This document shows, in pieces, positions 61,797 through 64,000 of a stretch of 64,000 nucleotides of DNA. The notes beneath the pieces were generated by a model. It did not search any database, was not told the origin of the DNA, and saw nothing but the letters and a program-made list of their open reading frames with translations. How positions within the stretch are numbered: the stretch's first letter is position 1; each line of letters opens with the position of its first letter. This stretch comes from Micromonospora sp. NBC_01699 (lineage in GTDB: Bacteria; Actinomycetota; Actinomycetes; Mycobacteriales; Micromonosporaceae): the NCBI RefSeq assembly GCF_036250065.1, contig NZ_CP109199.1, positions 7,624,001 to 7,688,000 of the forward strand, read 5' to 3'. The position numbers were made by a program, and so were the translations under genes.

Positions 61797-62869
61797 GTGG
61801 CGGCGAATTCGAGCAGGGTCGCGTACAGGGTCAGGCCGGGGCCGAACGCGAGCATGACCACCCGGCGCGGCGGCACCGGCCTGGTCCGCAACCGGTCCAG
61901 GATCAGCAGCACCGTCGGTGACGAACAGTTGCCGTGGTCGGCCAGGACCGCCCGGGAGTCGGCCAGCGCCTCCGGCGACAGGCCCAGCTCGCGCTCCACC
62001 ACGCTCAGGATCCTGGGTCCTCCCGGATGAACCGCCCAGCCGTCCACGTCGGCGATGCCCAGCCCATTGCGGGACAGCAGGTCGTCCACCAGGCCGCCCA
62101 CGTGCGCCGCGAGCACCTGCGGCACCCGGGGCGACAGACCCATCCGGAAGCCGGTGTCAGTGACGTCCCAGGTCATGTGGTCAGCCGTCGAGGTGTCCGT
62201 CACCGCGACAACCTCGCGGACCGCGTACCCGGGGCGTCCGCTCGGGGTGAGCACCACGGCCACCGCCGCGTCCGAGAAGAGCGCGTGCGAGACGATCTGC
62301 TGGGTGTCCACCCGCGCGGACGACGGCTGGATGTGCAGGCTGGTCAGCTCGGCGCAGAGCAGCAGCGCCGGTCGCCCCCGGGCGGCCACGAAGTCGCTCA
62401 CCGCGCCCAGTCCCGGCAGCGCCGCGTAACAGCCCATGTGCCCGATGAAGATCCGCTGGGTCGCGGTCGACATGCCCATGTCCCGCGCCAGCAGGATGTC
62501 CAGCCCCGGTGTGGCGTACCCGGTGCAGGAACAGACCGCGAACAGGCCCACGTCGCCGGCGGCGAGCCCGGCACCGGTCAACGCCCGGCCGACCGCCTCC
62601 TTACCCAGCGGCAACGCCTCCACCAGGTAACGCCGCATCCGCCGCTCGGTCGGCCAGGTCGAGACGTCCTCCAGCAGCGGGTTGACCGCCGCCTGCCGGG
62701 TCACCACCCCCGAGTTCGCGAAGATCCGCTCGGCCAGCGCGCGGGTCGTACCGTCGAAGTGCTCGGCGAAGAAACCGGTCCAGAGGTCGGCCTGCGCCGC
62801 CCGGGGCGGCAGTGCGACACCCAGGCCGGCGATCACCGGCAACCCGCCCGTACCGCCGGCGCTCACCAT
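61790..62869 (-). CDS. Type III polyketide synthase (chalcone synthase family)
   Basis: 359 residues. The catalytic triad is visible: C147 in FIGHMGCYAALPG, H281 in WAVHPGGPRIL and N314 in DHGNCSSPTVL. The GFGPG-type loop appears as AFGPGLT (341-347). The enzyme condenses an acyl-CoA starter with malonyl-CoA units, and products such as pyrones, resorcinols or tetrahydroxynaphthalene cannot be told apart by eye. The ATG at 62869 overlaps the acyl-CoA dehydrogenase stop by 7 bp, and the membrane protein gene overlaps its end. Confidence 0.93.
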   Translation of the reverse strand: MVSAGGTGGLPVIAGLGVALPPRAAQADLWTGFFAEHFDGTTRALAERIFANSGVVTRQAAVNPLLEDVSTWPTERRMRRYLVEALPLGKEAVGRALTGAGLAAGDVGLFAVCSCTGYATPGLDILLARDMGMSTATQRIFIGHMGCYAALPGLGAVSDFVAARGRPALLLCAELTSLHIQPSSARVDTQQIVSHALFSDAAVAVVLTPSGRPGYAVREVVAVTDTSTADHMTWDVTDTGFRMGLSPRVPQVLAAHVGGLVDDLLSRNGLGIADVDGWAVHPGGPRILSVVERELGLSPEALADSRAVLADHGNCSSPTVLLILDRLRTRPVPPRRVVMLAFGPGLTLYATLLEFAATC

Positions 62870-64000
62870 CGGGGGGCCGACCCGTCCCGGTCCGGATCTC
62901 CACCGATCGCCGCCACACCGAGCCAGTCGGCACAGACGTCCGAGGTCGCCGGATGCAGCGACCCGCAGCGCGCGTCCCGGTACAGCCGCTCCAGCGGATG
63001 GCCCCGCCGGGTCGCCGACGTACCGGCGGCCTCCAGCATCGACGCGGCCACCTCCGCCGCCGTCGTACCGGCAAGCAGCTTGGCCCGCCACACCCAACGG
63101 TTGGTCTCCGCGTCACCCGGCTCGTCGTCCACCCGGCGGGCCGCCTCGGCCACCACCAGCCGGGCGGCGGCCACCGCCGCGTCCGCGCGGCCGATCCGGG
63201 CCCGGATCGCCGGCAGCTCGCCCAGGTTACGGGCGTTGACGTGGGCGACCGCCGCGTCGATCGACGCCTGGGCCACCCCCACGTAGACCGCGGCGTAACT
63301 CGCCACCAGCCAGTGCGGCATCAACTGCGCCACCACCAGCGCCAGCCCCTCCACCCCACCGAGCAGCCGGTCCGCCGGCACCGTCACGTCCAGGTGCAGG
63401 TCGTGCGAGGCGGTCGCCCGCATGCCGAGCGAGTCCCAGGTCGGCTCGACCCGCAGCCCGTCCACGGACGCGGGCACCAGGAACTGCGACACCACCGACT
63501 GGTCGGCCACGCTCCGGGCCGCCACCAGGTACGCGTCCGCGTGCCCGGCACCGGAGCAGAAGGTCTTCGCTCCCTTGATGTGGAAACCGCCGTCCACCGG
63601 CTCGTACACCGTGGAGAGTTGGGACAGCCGGGCGCCGGCACCCCGTTCGCTCATCGCCACGCCGTACCAGGCGCCGGACGCCGCCTCGGCGAGCAACCGG
63701 TCCCGCGCCGCGAGCGCCTCGTCCGGTACGCCGAGCGCCTCGGCCAACTCCTCGGTCACCGCGCCGAGCGCACCGGTGACCGAGGCGTGCATGTTGAACA
63801 CCAGCGCGGTCGCACCGTTGCCCCGAGCGAGTTCGGTGGCGACCGCGGCGTACTCGGCGAAGCGGGCACCGATGCCACCCAGCGTCGCCGGCACCATCAG
63901 CCCGAACAGGCCCGCATCCCGGAGGTCCACGAAATCCTCAACGGGAAACGTGCCCTCGCGGTCGTGCTCGGCCGCTCGCGCGGCCAACCGTGGCGCCAAC
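62863..64000 (-). CDS. Acyl-CoA dehydrogenase-family flavoprotein (5' end outside window)
   Basis: At least 379 residues; the frame is open to the window edge. The first visible region APRLAARAAEHDREGTFPVE is an internal N-terminal helix, so the start is missing. GVAMSERGAGA, TFCSGAGHADAYLVAARS and DSLGMRATASHDLHLD match the FAD-binding middle domain. The C-terminal helical part carries ERLYRDARCGSLHPATSDVC, resembling hydroxylase- or desaturase-like members. The usual catalytic Glu is not obvious. Overlap with the polyketide synthase gene suggests it prepares or modifies that enzyme's starter or product. Confidence 0.85.
   Translation of the reverse strand, partial: LAPRLAARAAEHDREGTFPVEDFVDLRDAGLFGLMVPATLGGIGARFAEYAAVATELARGNGATALVFNMHASVTGALGAVTEELAEALGVPDEALAARDRLLAEAASGAWYGVAMSERGAGARLSQLSTVYEPVDGGFHIKGAKTFCSGAGHADAYLVAARSVADQSVVSQFLVPASVDGLRVEPTWDSLGMRATASHDLHLDVTVPADRLLGGVEGLALVVAQLMPHWLVASYAAVYVGVAQASIDAAVAHVNARNLGELPAIRARIGRADAAVAAARLVVAEAARRVDDEPGDAETNRWVWRAKLLAGTTAAEVAASMLEAAGTSATRRGHPLERLYRDARCGSLHPATSDVCADWLGVAAIGGDPDRDGSAPRW

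Overview
The window reads as a high-GC actinomycete chromosome, most likely a Micromonosporaceae member. The inference rests on very GC-biased third codon positions, frequent GTG and leaderless starts, XRE/DUF5753 plus DUF397 pairs, an AfsR/SARP regulator, CarD beside ispD-ispF, and a cobalamin riboswitch. No tRNA, rRNA, CRISPR array, transposase or integrase was seen.

Positions 1-5535 hold the 3' end of a secreted protein gene, a RecD2 helicase with an XRE/HigA-like regulator, a DUF397 and DUF5753-regulator pair whose regulator looks frameshifted, and a secreted nuclease/phosphatase-fold protein. Positions 5551-27282 form one pectin and hexuronate locus. Five secreted PL1 pectate lyases lie in tandem on the minus strand, each with its own terminator. 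A five-gene minus-strand operon follows: two Gfo/Idh/MocA oxidoreductases, fructuronate reductase, an L-fuconate-dehydratase-like enolase and uronate isomerase. A divergent plus-strand unit carries a LacI regulator, a sugar-binding lipoprotein, two ABC permeases and a membrane protein. A perfect LacI-type operator lies between the two units. The likely scheme is that lyases cut polygalacturonate outside, the ABC system imports oligomers, the operon degrades uronates, and LacI reports substrate.

Positions 27373-43550 are mostly housekeeping or regulatory: an Hsp70/beta-propeller membrane fusion, rlmB-cysS, an IclR regulator, class II fumarase, an AfsR-type regulator, a Fic protein behind an AT-rich upstream region, class I fumarase, a quinoprotein-like propeller protein and an Lrp regulator. 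Positions 43683-56927 contain the tyrosine/homogentisate pathway in two pieces: hpd with a HisC-like aminotransferase, and divergent fumarylacetoacetase and homogentisate dioxygenase units around a palindrome. Between them lie a WxL/DUF916-like surface pair, another propeller protein, an SRPBCC protein, a cobalamin-riboswitch-controlled bluB, and the relic of a second XRE/DUF397 locus.

Positions 57072-64000 hold a TPR membrane protein, ispF-ispD-carD, a redoxin-like membrane protein, and an overlapping trio at the window edge: acyl-CoA dehydrogenase (incomplete), type III polyketide synthase and a repeat-bearing membrane protein. Several long perfect hairpins and a 24-bp tandem repeat inside a nested palindrome are unusual intergenic structures.
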